Source of the DNA: Streptomyces sp. Mut1
Lineage (GTDB): Bacteria; Actinomycetota; Actinomycetes; Streptomycetales; Streptomycetaceae
Length of the DNA: 64,000 nt
NCBI RefSeq assembly: GCF_030719295.1
Contig: NZ_CP120997.1
Span: 5,591,501 to 5,655,500, forward strand
Direction: 5' to 3'
Position numbers and translations under genes: made by a program. The notes below the pieces were generated by a model. That model searched no databases and was not told where the DNA came from. It was given only the letters and a program-made list of their open reading frames with translations. Positions 8,577 to 18,434 of the stretch are shown here, piece after piece. Positions within the stretch are counted from its first letter, which is position 1. Each line of letters opens with the position of its first letter.

Positions 8577-10067
8577 CTACCGGTACGGCGGCCAGCCGCG
8601 CAGCTCGTCGTCGCGCGGGGACCGCACCAGCCGCGGCGCGCCCGGCCCGAAGCGCATCACCGGGCGCGAGGCGTTCCAGACCGGCCAGCCCGGGTCGCCG
8701 GACGTCGCGAACCGCACCCAGGCCGCGTGCATCGAGGCGGCCAGCTCGCGCGGGGCGTCCGGCCCGGCCAGCGCCACGGCGTCGGGCCCGCCGAGGGTGT
8801 CGAAGACGAAGCCGATCTCCAGCGCGTGGCAGGCGCCGAGCCCCATCACGGGGGAGGGCCAGCCGAACTCGTAGAGGCGGGTGGAGCCGGGGCCGGCCGT
8901 ACGGGCGTCGGCCAGCCGGTTCAGCGGCACCCGCAGCAGCACGTCGGTGGCGAGCGCCCCGAGCAGTTCACCCGGCGTGGCACCGGGCCGGTTGGCACGG
9001 TACGTCCGCGCGGTGGCGCGCGGCACCCGGAACTTCAGCAGCGCCAGCCGGAGCCTGGCGCGCGAGAGCTGTTCGGTCAGGCCGCTGGGCACGAACCAGA
9101 GGCGGTACTCCTCGGTGTTCGAGCCCATCAGCAGGTCGACACCGGACGCGGCGCCGGCGCGCAGGGCCTCCATCGGGTCGCGGGGCAGCAGTTCGCCGTC
9201 CACCACGATCCGGAAGGCGTTCCCACCGGTCAGCGGGGTGCCCTTGGCCGTCACCTCGCCCTGCGCGGCCAGCAGCGCGGCCGGGGCCACACCGGCCAGC
9301 GCCTCGGCCGTCGCCGCCACCCCCAGCCGCTTCGCGACGAGTTCGGTCGTCCGGCGCCCCTCGGCCACCGGCACCGCGTCCGGCGCCCCGCTCTGGAGCA
9401 CGGCCCGCCGGAACAGGCCCCGGGCCCGGGGAGCGGCGAGCAGCGCGCCGAGGCTGATGGCCCCCGCCGACTCGCCGCACACCGTGACCAGGTCCGGATC
9501 GCCGCCGAACGCCGCGATGTTGTCCCGTACCCAGGCGAGGGCGGCCAGCTGGTCGAGGAGGCCGCGGTTGGCGGGGGCGTCCGGGAAGACCCCGAACCCC
9601 TCGATGCCCAGGCGGTAGTTGAGCGACACGAGCACCACACCGTCGCGGGCGAACGCCGTCCCGTCGTACAGCGGCAGGACGGACGAGCCGTGCAGCAGCG
9701 CGCCGCCGTGTATCCAGACCAGGACGGGCAGCCCGGTGCGGTCCGGGGACGGCGTCCAGACGTTCAGGTTGAGGCAGTCCTCGCCCGGCACCGAGGGATC
9801 GGCCAGCAGCCGGTCGAGCGGCGGGGCGTACGGCCGCTTGGGCGCGGTCGGGCCGAAGTCCACCGCCGCCCGCACCCCGGCCCACGGCTCCGGCGGCTCC
9901 GGCGGACGGAACCGGAGCGGGCCCACCGGGGCGGCCGCGTACGGGATGCCCCGGAACACGGCGACGCCCCGCTCGTGCGCGCCCCGGACGGTTCCATGGA
10001 CGGTGTCGGCGTGCGGGGCGGACCGCCCGGCGGACGGCCCGGATATCGGAGGGGGTGCCGCTGCCAT
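8577..10067 (-). CDS. Type-B carboxylesterase/lipase
   Basis: Predicted 496 residues. Typical type-B features: GIPYAAAPVGPLRFRPPEP near the N-terminus, EDCLNLNVWTP, oxyanion-hole IHGGALLHG, nucleophile elbow GESAG (Ser200), a Glu in SNTEEYRLW and His in GACHALEIGFVF, giving a complete Ser-Glu-His triad. It hydrolyses carboxylic esters; the natural substrate is unknown, and no signal peptide is present so it is probably cytoplasmic. ATG 10067 with GGAAGGG upstream is chosen; the frame extends to 10175 but that part overlaps the metG terminator. Convergent with the CopD-like gene. Confidence 0.9.
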   Translation of the reverse strand: MAAAPPPISGPSAGRSAPHADTVHGTVRGAHERGVAVFRGIPYAAAPVGPLRFRPPEPPEPWAGVRAAVDFGPTAPKRPYAPPLDRLLADPSVPGEDCLNLNVWTPSPDRTGLPVLVWIHGGALLHGSSVLPLYDGTAFARDGVVLVSLNYRLGIEGFGVFPDAPANRGLLDQLAALAWVRDNIAAFGGDPDLVTVCGESAGAISLGALLAAPRARGLFRRAVLQSGAPDAVPVAEGRRTTELVAKRLGVAATAEALAGVAPAALLAAQGEVTAKGTPLTGGNAFRIVVDGELLPRDPMEALRAGAASGVDLLMGSNTEEYRLWFVPSGLTEQLSRARLRLALLKFRVPRATARTYRANRPGATPGELLGALATDVLLRVPLNRLADARTAGPGSTRLYEFGWPSPVMGLGACHALEIGFVFDTLGGPDAVALAGPDAPRELAASMHAAWVRFATSGDPGWPVWNASRPVMRFGPGAPRLVRSPRDDELRGWPPYR

Positions 10068-10154
10068 GGGATACCGGCCCTTCCGCGGTCGTCGGGGCGT
10101 GGGTTCCAGCAGACCACGGACCCGGACGGGTGGCCAGGGGTGGGCCGCCGAAAC

Positions 10155-10206
10155 GGCGAAGGCGGGCCCGCGCACCCGTCCTGCGGTGCGCGGACCCGCC
10201 TTCGCC
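10155..10206 (-). terminator. Strong terminator downstream of metG
   Basis: 22-nt arms starting GGCGAAGGCGGG, with a single mismatch and an 8-nt loop, begin 12 nt beyond the metG stop. Because the stem is symmetrical it may also insulate the esterase gene. Confidence 0.85.
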
Positions 10207-10217
10207 GTCCCGTGCTG

Positions 10218-11924
10218 CTACTGGGCGCCGAACCGCGAGCGCCAGGCGTCGAGGTCCTCGTCGGTGATCTTGGCGAAGAGGACCGGCGGCACCGTGAACG
10301 CGGTCCCGGCCGGCACGGACGCCAGGGCGCGGGCCTCGTCGGCGCTCACCCACGTCGCGGTGTCGTCGGCCAGGGCGAACGCCTCGCGCATGGCCCGCGC
10401 GGACGACGGGATGAACGGCTCCGAGACGACCGCGTACAGGTGGATCAGGTTCATCGCGGTCCGCAGGGTGAGGGCCGCGCCCTCCTGGTCGGTCTTGATC
10501 TCCAGCCAGGGGGCCTTCTCCTCCAGGTAGGAGTTGCCCGCGCTCCACAGTGCCCGCAGGGCCTGGGCCGCCTTGCGGAACTGGAGCCCCTCCATGTGGC
10601 CCTCGTACTCGGCGAGCAGGCCCGCGATCTCCTCGCCCAGCTTCCGCTCGGCGTCCCCGGCCTCCTTGCCCGCGGGTACGGCGTCACCGAACCGCTTGCG
10701 CGAGAAGGACAGCACCCGGTTCACGAAGTTGCCGAGGGTGTCGGCGAGGTCCTTGTTCACCGAGGTGGCGAACAGCTCCCAGGTGAAGGACGTGTCGTCC
10801 GACTCCGGCGCCTGCGCCATCAGGAAGTAGCGCCAGTAGTCGGCCGGCAGCAGTTCGAGGGCGGTGTCGGAGAAGATGCCCCGCTGCTGGGACGTCGAGA
10901 ACTTGCCGCCGTAGTAGTTCAGCCAGTTGAAGGCCTTGACGTGGTCGACGCGCTTGACCGGCTCGCGGGTGCCGATCTCCATGGCCGGGAACATCACCGT
11001 GTGGAACGGGACGTTGTCCTTGGCCATGAACTGCGTGTACCGGACGTCGGACGCCTCGTACCACCAGGACTTCCAGTCCCGGGTCTCCGGCTCCAGGTCC
11101 GCCCACTCCTTCGTCGCACCGAGGTACTCGATGGGGGCGTCGAACCAGACGTAGAAGACCTTGCCCTCCGCCGCCAGCTCCGGCCAGGTGTCGGCGGGGA
11201 CGGGCACGCCCCATTCCAGGTCACGGGTGATCGACCGGTCGTGCAGGCCCTCGGTGAGCCACTTGCGGGCGATCGAGGAGGCCAGGTGCGGCCACTCGCC
11301 GCTGGTCTCGTCGATCCACGCCTCGACCTCGCCGTCCAGCTTGGACTGGAGGAGGAAGAGGTGCTTGGTCTCGCGGACCTCCAGCTCGCTGCTGCCGCTG
11401 ATCGCGGAGCGGGGCTCGATCAGGTCCGTCGGGTCCAGCACCCGGGTGCAGTTCTCGCACTGGTCGCCGCGCGCCTTGTCGTACCCGCAGTGCGGGCACG
11501 TACCGACGATGTAGCGGTCCGGCAGGAAGCGGTCGTCGGCGATCGAGAAGACCTGGCGGATCGCCCGCTCCTCGATGAAGCCGTTCTCCTGGAGCTTGCG
11601 GGCGAAGTGCTGCGTGATCTCGCGGTTCTGCGCGGAGGAGCTGCGGCCGAAGTAGTCGAAGGAGAGCCCGAAGCCGTCGTAGACCGCCTTCTGCGCCTCG
11701 TGCTGCTCGGCGCAGAAGTCCGCCACCGGCAGCCCGGCGGCCTTCGCGGCCAGCTCGGCCGGGGTGCCGTGCTCGTCGGTCGCGCAGATGTACAGCGCCT
11801 CCTCGCCCCGCTGGCGCAGATACCGCGTGTAGACGTCCGCCGGGAGCATCGACCCGACCAGGTTCCCCAGGTGCTTGATCCCGTTGATATACGGAAGCGC
11901 GCTGGTGATCAGGTGTCGAGTCAT
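10218..11924 (-). CDS. metG: Methionyl-tRNA synthetase
   Basis: Predicted 568 residues. Class I signature near residue 15 (HLGNL, HIGH-like) and KFSTS at about 341 (KMSKS-like). The zinc knuckle in the connective domain reads CPHC...CENC. The anticodon-binding helical domain follows; there is no C-terminal EMAP-type tRNA-binding domain. It charges tRNA-Met with methionine. ATG 11924 has GGGAG upstream; the frame continues upstream for about 140 codons but shows no homology. No other translation gene adjoins, so it is a single-gene unit. I could not determine whether the genome has a second metG. Confidence 0.93.
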   Translation of the reverse strand: MTRHLITSALPYINGIKHLGNLVGSMLPADVYTRYLRQRGEEALYICATDEHGTPAELAAKAAGLPVADFCAEQHEAQKAVYDGFGLSFDYFGRSSSAQNREITQHFARKLQENGFIEERAIRQVFSIADDRFLPDRYIVGTCPHCGYDKARGDQCENCTRVLDPTDLIEPRSAISGSSELEVRETKHLFLLQSKLDGEVEAWIDETSGEWPHLASSIARKWLTEGLHDRSITRDLEWGVPVPADTWPELAAEGKVFYVWFDAPIEYLGATKEWADLEPETRDWKSWWYEASDVRYTQFMAKDNVPFHTVMFPAMEIGTREPVKRVDHVKAFNWLNYYGGKFSTSQQRGIFSDTALELLPADYWRYFLMAQAPESDDTSFTWELFATSVNKDLADTLGNFVNRVLSFSRKRFGDAVPAGKEAGDAERKLGEEIAGLLAEYEGHMEGLQFRKAAQALRALWSAGNSYLEEKAPWLEIKTDQEGAALTLRTAMNLIHLYAVVSEPFIPSSARAMREAFALADDTATWVSADEARALASVPAGTAFTVPPVLFAKITDEDLDAWRSRFGAQ

Positions 11925-12148
11925 CGTCGGATGCTCCCAATTTCTACTGCGATGAGCCGTCTGCGGCCCGGCAATGGAGTCGAGGTCGGATTCCTGCCGA
12001 GGCGGCACCACTCGCATGCGGAGCGTGCCGGTACCTCTGTTGCAGGCCATGGGCATCCTATCGAATGGGGGGAGGCGTCCCTTACCGGATTTCCGCGGGG
12101 GCGGCCAGGCCTGAGAGAACCGCGACCGGCCGGCCACGCGTCCTGGTC

Positions 12149-12154
12149 TACGGT
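12149..12154 (+). promoter_or_regulatory. -10 element TACGGT for the toxin operon
   Basis: TACGGT lies 29 nt before GTG 12184, leaving room for the strong GGAGGGGGAGGGG ribosome site. No -35 is evident. Confidence 0.4.
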
Positions 12155-12183
12155 GTCGTGAGTTCGCAGGAGGGGGAGGGGCC

Positions 12184-12588
12184 GTGGAGCGATCCGGGGG
12201 AGCGCTGGCCGAGCGCATAGCCGAGCGGAGGAGCGGGGTCGGGGACCCGCGGGCGCTGGTCGGTGAGATGCGGCGTTCGGTGCTTCTGGTACCGATGTCC
12301 GGTGACTGTCTGTGGTCGGCGCGGGTGGGCGGGGTGCGGTGGGTCCACGGCTTCACGGACGAGACGGCTCTGGCCCGGTTCGTCCGGCACCACGTCCCGG
12401 GCGATCAGCCCGTGGAGTACGCGGCGCTGCTGGGAGCGCGGATCGTGGACGAGATCGTGCCTGCCCTGGGTGAGCCCGCCGGTCTGGCCGTGGACGTCGC
12501 GACGGAGGACGGGGCGATGTTCTTCCCGCCGGTCGTGGGGATCGTTCCGGAGGCAGTTGCCGTCGATGCCGGTGAGGTGCGGGCGTGA
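12184..12588 (+). CDS. SseB-like domain protein, first gene of the toxin operon
   Basis: 134 residues. The segment [34 protein letters not shown] followed by a [17 protein letters not shown] strand resembles the SseB N-terminal domain (enhanced serine sensitivity family), seen also at 24.6 and 25.5 kb. In actinobacteria such genes commonly precede WXG100-like and polymorphic-toxin genes; an adaptor or chaperone role is an inference. GTG 12184 has a very strong ribosome site. Its stop overlaps the next start by 4 nt (GTGA), so the two are coupled. Confidence 0.65.
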   Translation: MERSGGALAERIAERRSGVGDPRALVGEMRRSVLLVPMSGDCLWSARVGGVRWVHGFTDETALARFVRHHVPGDQPVEYAALLGARIVDEIVPALGEPAGLAVDVATEDGAMFFPPVVGIVPEAVAVDAGEVRA

Positions 12589-13241
12589 GCGGCGACGGCG
12601 CGGATCTGCACCTCGACAAGTCGTCGGTGGCCAAGTTCACCAAGGGGCTGAACTCGACGATCGACGAGCTGGGGGATCTCGGTGGTGCCACCGGTTCGGT
12701 GATGGGCAAGGGCTTCTCGGAGCTGTCGATGACGGGGATGGAGACCGGGCACCACGGGCTCTCGGTCGACTTCGAGGACTTCTGCGAGCGGTGGGAGTGG
12801 GGGGTGCGGGCGCTGGTGCGGGACGCGAGCGGGCTCGCGGACCGGCTGGGGCTTGCGGCGGGTACGCAGTGGGAGAACGACCAGTACCTCGCGGGCACGC
12901 TGAAGGTGGGTGCGAACGCCGTGTTCGGCGGGAACCCGCACGCGAGCGAGGAGGAGATCGCGCAGCAGGACTGGGGCGACATCTTCACTCCGGACTACCT
13001 GAGTCCGGACTACAGTCCGGAGTCGTTCGAGAAGGCCGGCCAGGACATGGGCCAGACCTGGAAGGACACCGGGCGCACGGTCCTCACCGAGGGGTACGGG
13101 GGCCGGCAGTCCGACCTGTTCAACAACGCGCTCGGCATCTCCGACCAGCAGTTCGACGGCATGCTGGACGAGACGTTCGGCCCGTCGCCGGAGGAACGCG
13201 CTCAGCAGGCGCAGCAGCAGAGTGAGCCGGGGGGCAACTGA
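12585..13241 (+). CDS. WXG100-like helical protein of the toxin operon
   Basis: 218 residues, largely acidic and helical. DKSSVAKFTKGLNSTIDEL at the N-terminus is followed by a Gly-rich turn, then a DFEDFCERWEWGVRALVRDASGLADRLGLAAGTQWENDQY hairpin-like region resembling the helix-turn-helix of WXG100/ESX proteins. The C-terminal half is Asp/Glu/Pro rich. I do not recognise a defined family. It probably accompanies the RHS toxin as an export partner or chaperone. GTG start overlaps the previous stop; the toxin GTG follows after 2 nt. Confidence 0.6.
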   Translation: MSGDGADLHLDKSSVAKFTKGLNSTIDELGDLGGATGSVMGKGFSELSMTGMETGHHGLSVDFEDFCERWEWGVRALVRDASGLADRLGLAAGTQWENDQYLAGTLKVGANAVFGGNPHASEEEIAQQDWGDIFTPDYLSPDYSPESFEKAGQDMGQTWKDTGRTVLTEGYGGRQSDLFNNALGISDQQFDGMLDETFGPSPEERAQQAQQQSEPGGN

Positions 13242-13243
13242 CC

Positions 13244-16200
13244 GTGGGTATCGGCGACATCATCAGCGACCTCACGCCGGACGCGGTCGAGGACGTGATC
13301 GAGGACGGCGTCGAGTGGGTGGGCGACCGGGTCGAGGACGCGGGGAACTGGACGGCCGACCGGCTGGACGACGTCGGCTGGGATTCCGGTGCGGACTGGG
13401 TGCGTGAGCAGTCCCGTTCGGTCGCCAACCGGCTGGGCGCCGAGGTCGATGAGATGGACCTCGGGCAGACCGAGGACAAGACCAAGCTGATCTACGGCAG
13501 CCCCAGCAAGATCAATGCCACGGTGACGAAGCTCCGGGCGTTCCAGTCGGCGTTCGACGGCACCGGGGACGGGCTCAAGGGGCTGAACTCCGGTGAGCTC
13601 AAGGGCGAGACGGCGAACGCGCTGCGTACGGCGGTGAGCACCCAGCCGCCGAAATGGTACGCGGCCGCCGACGCCACGACCAAGGCGCTGGGGGCGCTCG
13701 ACTCGTTCGCGGACACCGTGACCTGGGCGCAGGGTCAGGCGCAGACGGCGATCGACAAGTGGAAGGAGGGTGTCAAGGCGTCCGAGGACGCCGCGGACGC
13801 CCACCGCAAGAAGGTCGACGCCTACAACAGTGCCGTCGACCGCTACAACGCCCAGCCCGCCGACAAGCGCGATCCGTCCTCGCTGCCGCCGAGGCCCGCC
13901 TCGACGTTCACCGACCCGGGCAAGAAGCTGATGCAGGAGGCGCAGGAGCTGCTCGCCGCCGCCCGTGAGCAGCGCAACACGGCGGCGCGGACCGCGCGTA
14001 CGGCGGTGCAGGCCGCCCGGGACATGGCGCCGGAGAAGCCCTCGTACGCGGAGCAGGTGCGGGACGGGTTCGAGGAGTCCCAGGTCATGGGGATGCACTT
14101 GGACGGCGGGATCATCAAGGCGTCGGCGGGCATTGTCAACTTCGTCCGTGGCATCAACCCGATGGACCCGTACAACCTGACGCATCCGGCCGAGTACGTC
14201 ACCTCGCTCAACAGCCTGGCCGCCGGTCTGGTGGTCGCCGCGAACGACCCGGTCGGCACCGGCAGCCAGATGGTCAAGGACTTCATGAAGGACCCGGCCG
14301 AGGGCGTCGGCCGGCTGATCCCCGACCTCGCGCTGACCGTCGCCACGGGTGGTGGCGGCGCCGCGGTGAAGGGCCTGCGCGTCGTCGACGAGGCGTCCGA
14401 CATCGCCCGGCTGCGCAGGCTGGCGGACGACGCCCCGGAGGGCACTCACACCCGCAAGCCCGGCGAGCGCGTCACCGACGACACCGACCCGGTCGACCTG
14501 GCCTCGGGCCGGATGTTCCTGCCGCAGACCGACGTCGTGATCCCCGGCATCCTGCCGTTGCTGTTCACCCGCCGCACCGAGTCCGGCCTGACCGCCGGCC
14601 GCTTCCTGGGCCCGTCCTGGACCTCCACCGTCGACGAACGCCTCCAGATCGACTCCATCGGCGTCCTCCACGTCACCGCCGACGGCCTCCTGATCCGCTA
14701 CCCGCACCCGGCCCCCGGCGCGCCCGTCCGGCCGGAGTCGGGACGGGCCCGCACGCTGCTGGCCCGCGACGCGAACGGCGACTACACGGTCACCGACACG
14801 GACAGCGGCCTGGTCCTCGACTTCGACGGCCCGCGCGGCGCGGAGCCCGGGGGCGACGGCGTGGCCTGGCTCGGCGAGGTCACCGACCGCAACGGCCACC
14901 GGATCACCGTCGACCGCGACGAGGACGGGCTGCCGCTGGCTCTGGTCCACTCCGCGGGCCGTCGGCTCGGCCTGACGACCGCCGACGGCCGGATCACCGC
15001 CCTGTCCCTGACGGGCGCGGGCGAGGACGGCGCGGACCTGCCCCTGATGAGCTACGGCTACGAGGACGGCGACCTCACCACCGTCACCAAGCCGTCCGGC
15101 GCCACGACCACCTTCGTCTACGACGACCGCCGCCGCGTCATCGCCTGGATCGACTCGAACAACAGCCGCTACGACTACGTCTACGACGACCAGGACCGCG
15201 TCGTCGCGGAGGGCGGCGAGGCCGGGCACGTACAGATCACCCTGGCCTACACCGACCCGGACCCCGAGACCGGCCACCGCACCACCACGCTCACCACCGC
15301 CGACGGCCACATCACCCGCCACGTCTTCGGTCCCGGCTGCCTCCCCCTCGCGGTCACCGACCCGCTCGGCCACACCACCCGCTTCACCCACGACCCGCAC
15401 GGCAACCTGCACTCCCGCACCGACCCGCTGGGCCATCGCACCGCCTTCGCGTACGACGAGGACGCCCGGCTCGTCGCCACCACCGCCCCGGACGGCGCCG
15501 AACTGCGCACCGTCCGCGACGCGTCCGGCCTGCCCGTGGAGATCATCGGCCCGGACGGCAACCGGGTGCTCCAGGAGTTCGACGAACGCGGCAACCGCAC
15601 CGCGGTCACCGACCCGGCCGGCGCGACCACCCGCTACCTCTACGACGACGCCGGCCGGCTCATCTCCGTCACCGACGCCCTCGGCGCCACCACCCAGGTC
15701 GAGTGCGACGCGGCCGGCCTGACCGTGCGGGTGACCGGCCCCGGCGGCGCCGTCACCCGCACCGAGCGGGACGCCCTCGGCCGACCGGTCCGCATCACCG
15801 GCCCGGCCGGCGGCGTCACCCGCCTGGAGTGGCACCCCGACGGGCAGCTCGTCCGCCGCACGGCACCGGACGGCACCACCGAGTCATGGACGTACGACGG
15901 CGAGGGCAACGCCCTCACGCACACCGACGCGTTGGGTGGCGTCTCCCGCTTCGAGTACACCCACTTCGACCTCCTCGCCGCCCGCACCGGACCGGAGGGC
16001 GCCCGCTACGAGTTCGAGCACGACCGCGCACTGCGCCTCACCCGCGTCACCAACCCGCAGGGGCTGGCCTGGAGTTACGTGTACGACGCGGCGGGCCGCA
16101 TGGTTGCCGAGACCGACTTCGACGGCCGCACCCTCACTTACGAGACGGACGCGGCGGGCAGGCTCACCGCCCGCACCGACGCCCTGGGCGGGACCATCGC

Positions 16201-17905
16201 GTACGAACGCGACCCGCTCGGCCAGGTCCTCCGCAAGGACGTCGACGGCCGGGTGACGACGTACGCCTACGACCGGGCGGGGCGCCTCCTCGAAGCGGTG
16301 GGCCCGGAGAGCGAGATCCGCTACCAGTACGACCGCATGGGCCGGACCAAGGCGGAACTGGTGGACGGCCGCCCGGTCTCCTTCTCGTACGACGTCCTGG
16401 GCCGCCGCACCCGGCGCACCACCCCCACCGGCCACGCCACCTCGTACGCCTACGGCCCCGACAGCCGGCCCCTGAGCCTCGACAGCGGCGGCCACCGCAT
16501 CGACTTCACCCACGACGACGCCGGGCGCGAACTCACCCGCGCCTACGACGACGCGCTGACCATGACCTCCGCCTGGGACGAGGCCGGACGCCTCACCGCC
16601 CAGCACATCGACGCCGGGACCCGGGCCGTCAACAGCCGCGCCTACACCTACCGCGCCGACGGCCACCTGATATCCGTCGCCGACCGGAAGTCCGGCACCC
16701 GCACCTTCGACCTCGACGCGGCAGGCCGTGTCACCGCCGTCCACGCCCAGAACTGGACCGAGCGCTACGCCTACGACGACGCCGGCAACCAGACCTCCGC
16801 CACCTGGCCCTCCTCCCACCCCGGCACCGAGGCCACCGGCTCCCGCGCCTACACCGGCACCACCCTCACCCGTGCCGGAGACGTCCGCTTCGAGTACGAC
16901 GCCCTCGGCCGGGTCACCCTGCGCCGCAAGACCCGGCTCTCCCGCAAGCCCGACACCTGGCGCTACACCTGGGACACCGAGAACCGCCTCACCTCCGTCA
17001 CCACCCCCGACGGCACCCGCTGGCGCTACCGCTACGACCCGATCGGCCGCCGCACCGCCAAACAACGCCTGACCGCCGACGGAAACGTGGCCGAGGAGAC
17101 CCGCTTCACCTGGGACGGGCTCACCCTCTGCGAGCAGACCACCCACCAGCCCGACGACCCGAACACGGTCGCCCTCACCTGGGACCACCGCGGCCTGGCC
17201 CCGCTGTCCCAGACCGAACGCATCCTCACCGCCGACGACCGCCAGACGGAGATCGACCGCCGCTTCTTCGCCATCGCCACCGACCTCGTCGGCACCCCCA
17301 CCGAACTCATCGACGAGACCGGCCACACCGCCTGGCGCGCCCGCGCCACCCTCTGGGGCACCACCGCCTGGCCCCGCACCAGCACCACGTACACCCCCCT
17401 CCGCTTCCCCGGCCAGTACTACGACCCGGAATCCGGCCTCCACTACAACGTCTTCCGCCACTACGACCCGGCGACCGGCCGTTATGTCTCCCCCGACCCG
17501 CTGGGGCTGGCGCCGGCACCCAACCCCGTCACGTACGTGGACAACCCGCACCGGTGGACGGACCGCCTGGGGCTGGCGCCGGACTACGAGCACGGGTCCG
17601 GGCCGTCGTCCGACCCGGCCGAACTGGCATCCAAGGTCGATGCGGGTGATCTGAAGATGACGCAGACGGTGGCGAATCACTTCGATGACGTCACCAAGGA
17701 CGGCAGAGTGGCGCGGCCGTACATGCGTTCCACACAGGTCGTCAGCGAAATCATGGAAGGAAGCGCGCCGAAGCTGGACCCGCGAGGGGCTGCTGGGGCG
17801 GTCAGGTGGGACACTCCAGGTGCCCTGAACGGGAAAGCCGGCACCTGGGAATTGGTTGTCGACACCAACACCAACACCATCCTGCACTTCAATTTCGTTA
17901 GGTAA
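13244..17905 (+). CDS. RHS/YD-repeat polymorphic toxin with T7SS-type N-terminus
   Basis: 1553 residues. Residues 80-290 form a helical region (YGSPSKINATVTKLRAF..., then coiled-coil-prone Ala/Lys/Arg helices) like putative type VII secretion signal domains. About residue 411 begins the DUF6531-type DPVDLASGRM segment, followed by some thirty YD repeats (YDxxGR type). The RHS core ends near residues 1386-1445 with GQYYDPESGLHYN and PDPLGL, the usual boundary after which a variable toxin is released. The last ~108 residues carry RPYMRS, EIM, LDPRG, LNGKAGTWELVVD and ILHFNF. I believe this is a small nuclease-like toxin domain, possibly of the BECR RNase fold, but this is not established. Intercellular competition is the known role of the family. 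Confidence 0.9.
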   Translation: MGIGDIISDLTPDAVEDVIEDGVEWVGDRVEDAGNWTADRLDDVGWDSGADWVREQSRSVANRLGAEVDEMDLGQTEDKTKLIYGSPSKINATVTKLRAFQSAFDGTGDGLKGLNSGELKGETANALRTAVSTQPPKWYAAADATTKALGALDSFADTVTWAQGQAQTAIDKWKEGVKASEDAADAHRKKVDAYNSAVDRYNAQPADKRDPSSLPPRPASTFTDPGKKLMQEAQELLAAAREQRNTAARTARTAVQAARDMAPEKPSYAEQVRDGFEESQVMGMHLDGGIIKASAGIVNFVRGINPMDPYNLTHPAEYVTSLNSLAAGLVVAANDPVGTGSQMVKDFMKDPAEGVGRLIPDLALTVATGGGGAAVKGLRVVDEASDIARLRRLADDAPEGTHTRKPGERVTDDTDPVDLASGRMFLPQTDVVIPGILPLLFTRRTESGLTAGRFLGPSWTSTVDERLQIDSIGVLHVTADGLLIRYPHPAPGAPVRPESGRARTLLARDANGDYTVTDTDSGLVLDFDGPRGAEPGGDGVAWLGEVTDRNGHRITVDRDEDGLPLALVHSAGRRLGLTTADGRITALSLTGAGEDGADLPLMSYGYEDGDLTTVTKPSGATTTFVYDDRRRVIAWIDSNNSRYDYVYDDQDRVVAEGGEAGHVQITLAYTDPDPETGHRTTTLTTADGHITRHVFGPGCLPLAVTDPLGHTTRFTHDPHGNLHSRTDPLGHRTAFAYDEDARLVATTAPDGAELRTVRDASGLPVEIIGPDGNRVLQEFDERGNRTAVTDPAGATTRYLYDDAGRLISVTDALGATTQVECDAAGLTVRVTGPGGAVTRTERDALGRPVRITGPAGGVTRLEWHPDGQLVRRTAPDGTTESWTYDGEGNALTHTDALGGVSRFEYTHFDLLAARTGPEGARYEFEHDRALRLTRVTNPQGLAWSYVYDAAGRMVAETDFDGRTLTYETDAAGRLTARTDALGGTIAYERDPLGQVLRKDVDGRVTTYAYDRAGRLLEAVGPESEIRYQYDRMGRTKAELVDGRPVSFSYDVLGRRTRRTTPTGHATSYAYGPDSRPLSLDSGGHRIDFTHDDAGRELTRAYDDALTMTSAWDEAGRLTAQHIDAGTRAVNSRAYTYRADGHLISVADRKSGTRTFDLDAAGRVTAVHAQNWTERYAYDDAGNQTSATWPSSHPGTEATGSRAYTGTTLTRAGDVRFEYDALGRVTLRRKTRLSRKPDTWRYTWDTENRLTSVTTPDGTRWRYRYDPIGRRTAKQRLTADGNVAEETRFTWDGLTLCEQTTHQPDDPNTVALTWDHRGLAPLSQTERILTADDRQTEIDRRFFAIATDLVGTPTELIDETGHTAWRARATLWGTTAWPRTSTTYTPLRFPGQYYDPESGLHYNVFRHYDPATGRYVSPDPLGLAPAPNPVTYVDNPHRWTDRLGLAPDYEHGSGPSSDPAELASKVDAGDLKMTQTVANHFDDVTKDGRVARPYMRSTQVVSEIMEGSAPKLDPRGAAGAVRWDTPGALNGKAGTWELVVDTNTNTILHFNFVR

Positions 17906-17908
17906 GAA

Positions 17909-18400
17909 ATGGCGCACGAATTCACCGTTGAAGCAGCGAACCCACTGGAAGGTACGCTTCGCTACTCCGAGTCGGACCGAGGGTTCAGCTTCCAGCCGCG
18001 GAGCCTTGACGACCTGGCCAGGCTGGAAGGGGGCGGGGGACGAACCAGTCTCGTCGCCGACACCCTTCAGCTGGAGGTGGCGGTGGACAGCGGTCGCGCC
18101 CTCTATGTGTGGGGTTACCTGCCGAAGGAATCGTGGCAGCGGGAGGAATTGGAACTGCCGGTCTCCGAGAGTGGTGCCGTGACAGTGGAACTGGACGACC
18201 CCCCGCTTGAGGAGCATATTTCTGTATCGATCGATCGATCGGACTGGGATGTTCTGTTCGATGAGACTTCGGGATTGGTCCGAGTCGTACGGGATCGACG
18301 GGTTCCCGAGAAGCTGGTAGAGATCGCCGATGGCGTTCATATCGGTCTGAACGGTACGGAATTCATCTCGTTCTGGCTCTCCCCGGAGTTCGTTGAGTAG
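17909..18400 (+). CDS. Candidate immunity protein for the RHS toxin
   Basis: 163 residues, acidic, predicted all-beta/alpha, no known domain recognised. It starts 3 nt after the toxin stop. The base composition is clearly lower in G+C than the surrounding genes (for example the run ATCGATCGATCGAT inside the gene). Position and composition are typical of immunity genes that travel with a toxin tip. AGG lies close upstream of ATG 17909. Function is inferred from context only. Confidence 0.65.
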   Translation: MAHEFTVEAANPLEGTLRYSESDRGFSFQPRSLDDLARLEGGGGRTSLVADTLQLEVAVDSGRALYVWGYLPKESWQREELELPVSESGAVTVELDDPPLEEHISVSIDRSDWDVLFDETSGLVRVVRDRRVPEKLVEIADGVHIGLNGTEFISFWLSPEFVE

Positions 18401-18434
18401 AACCACCCGGGGCCGCCTTGCTGAGGAGCGTCGA

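Noticed and set aside
8727..12161. 1144-codon plus-strand frame opposite esterase and metG
   Set aside because: A shadow of two recognised minus-strand genes; no motif of its own.
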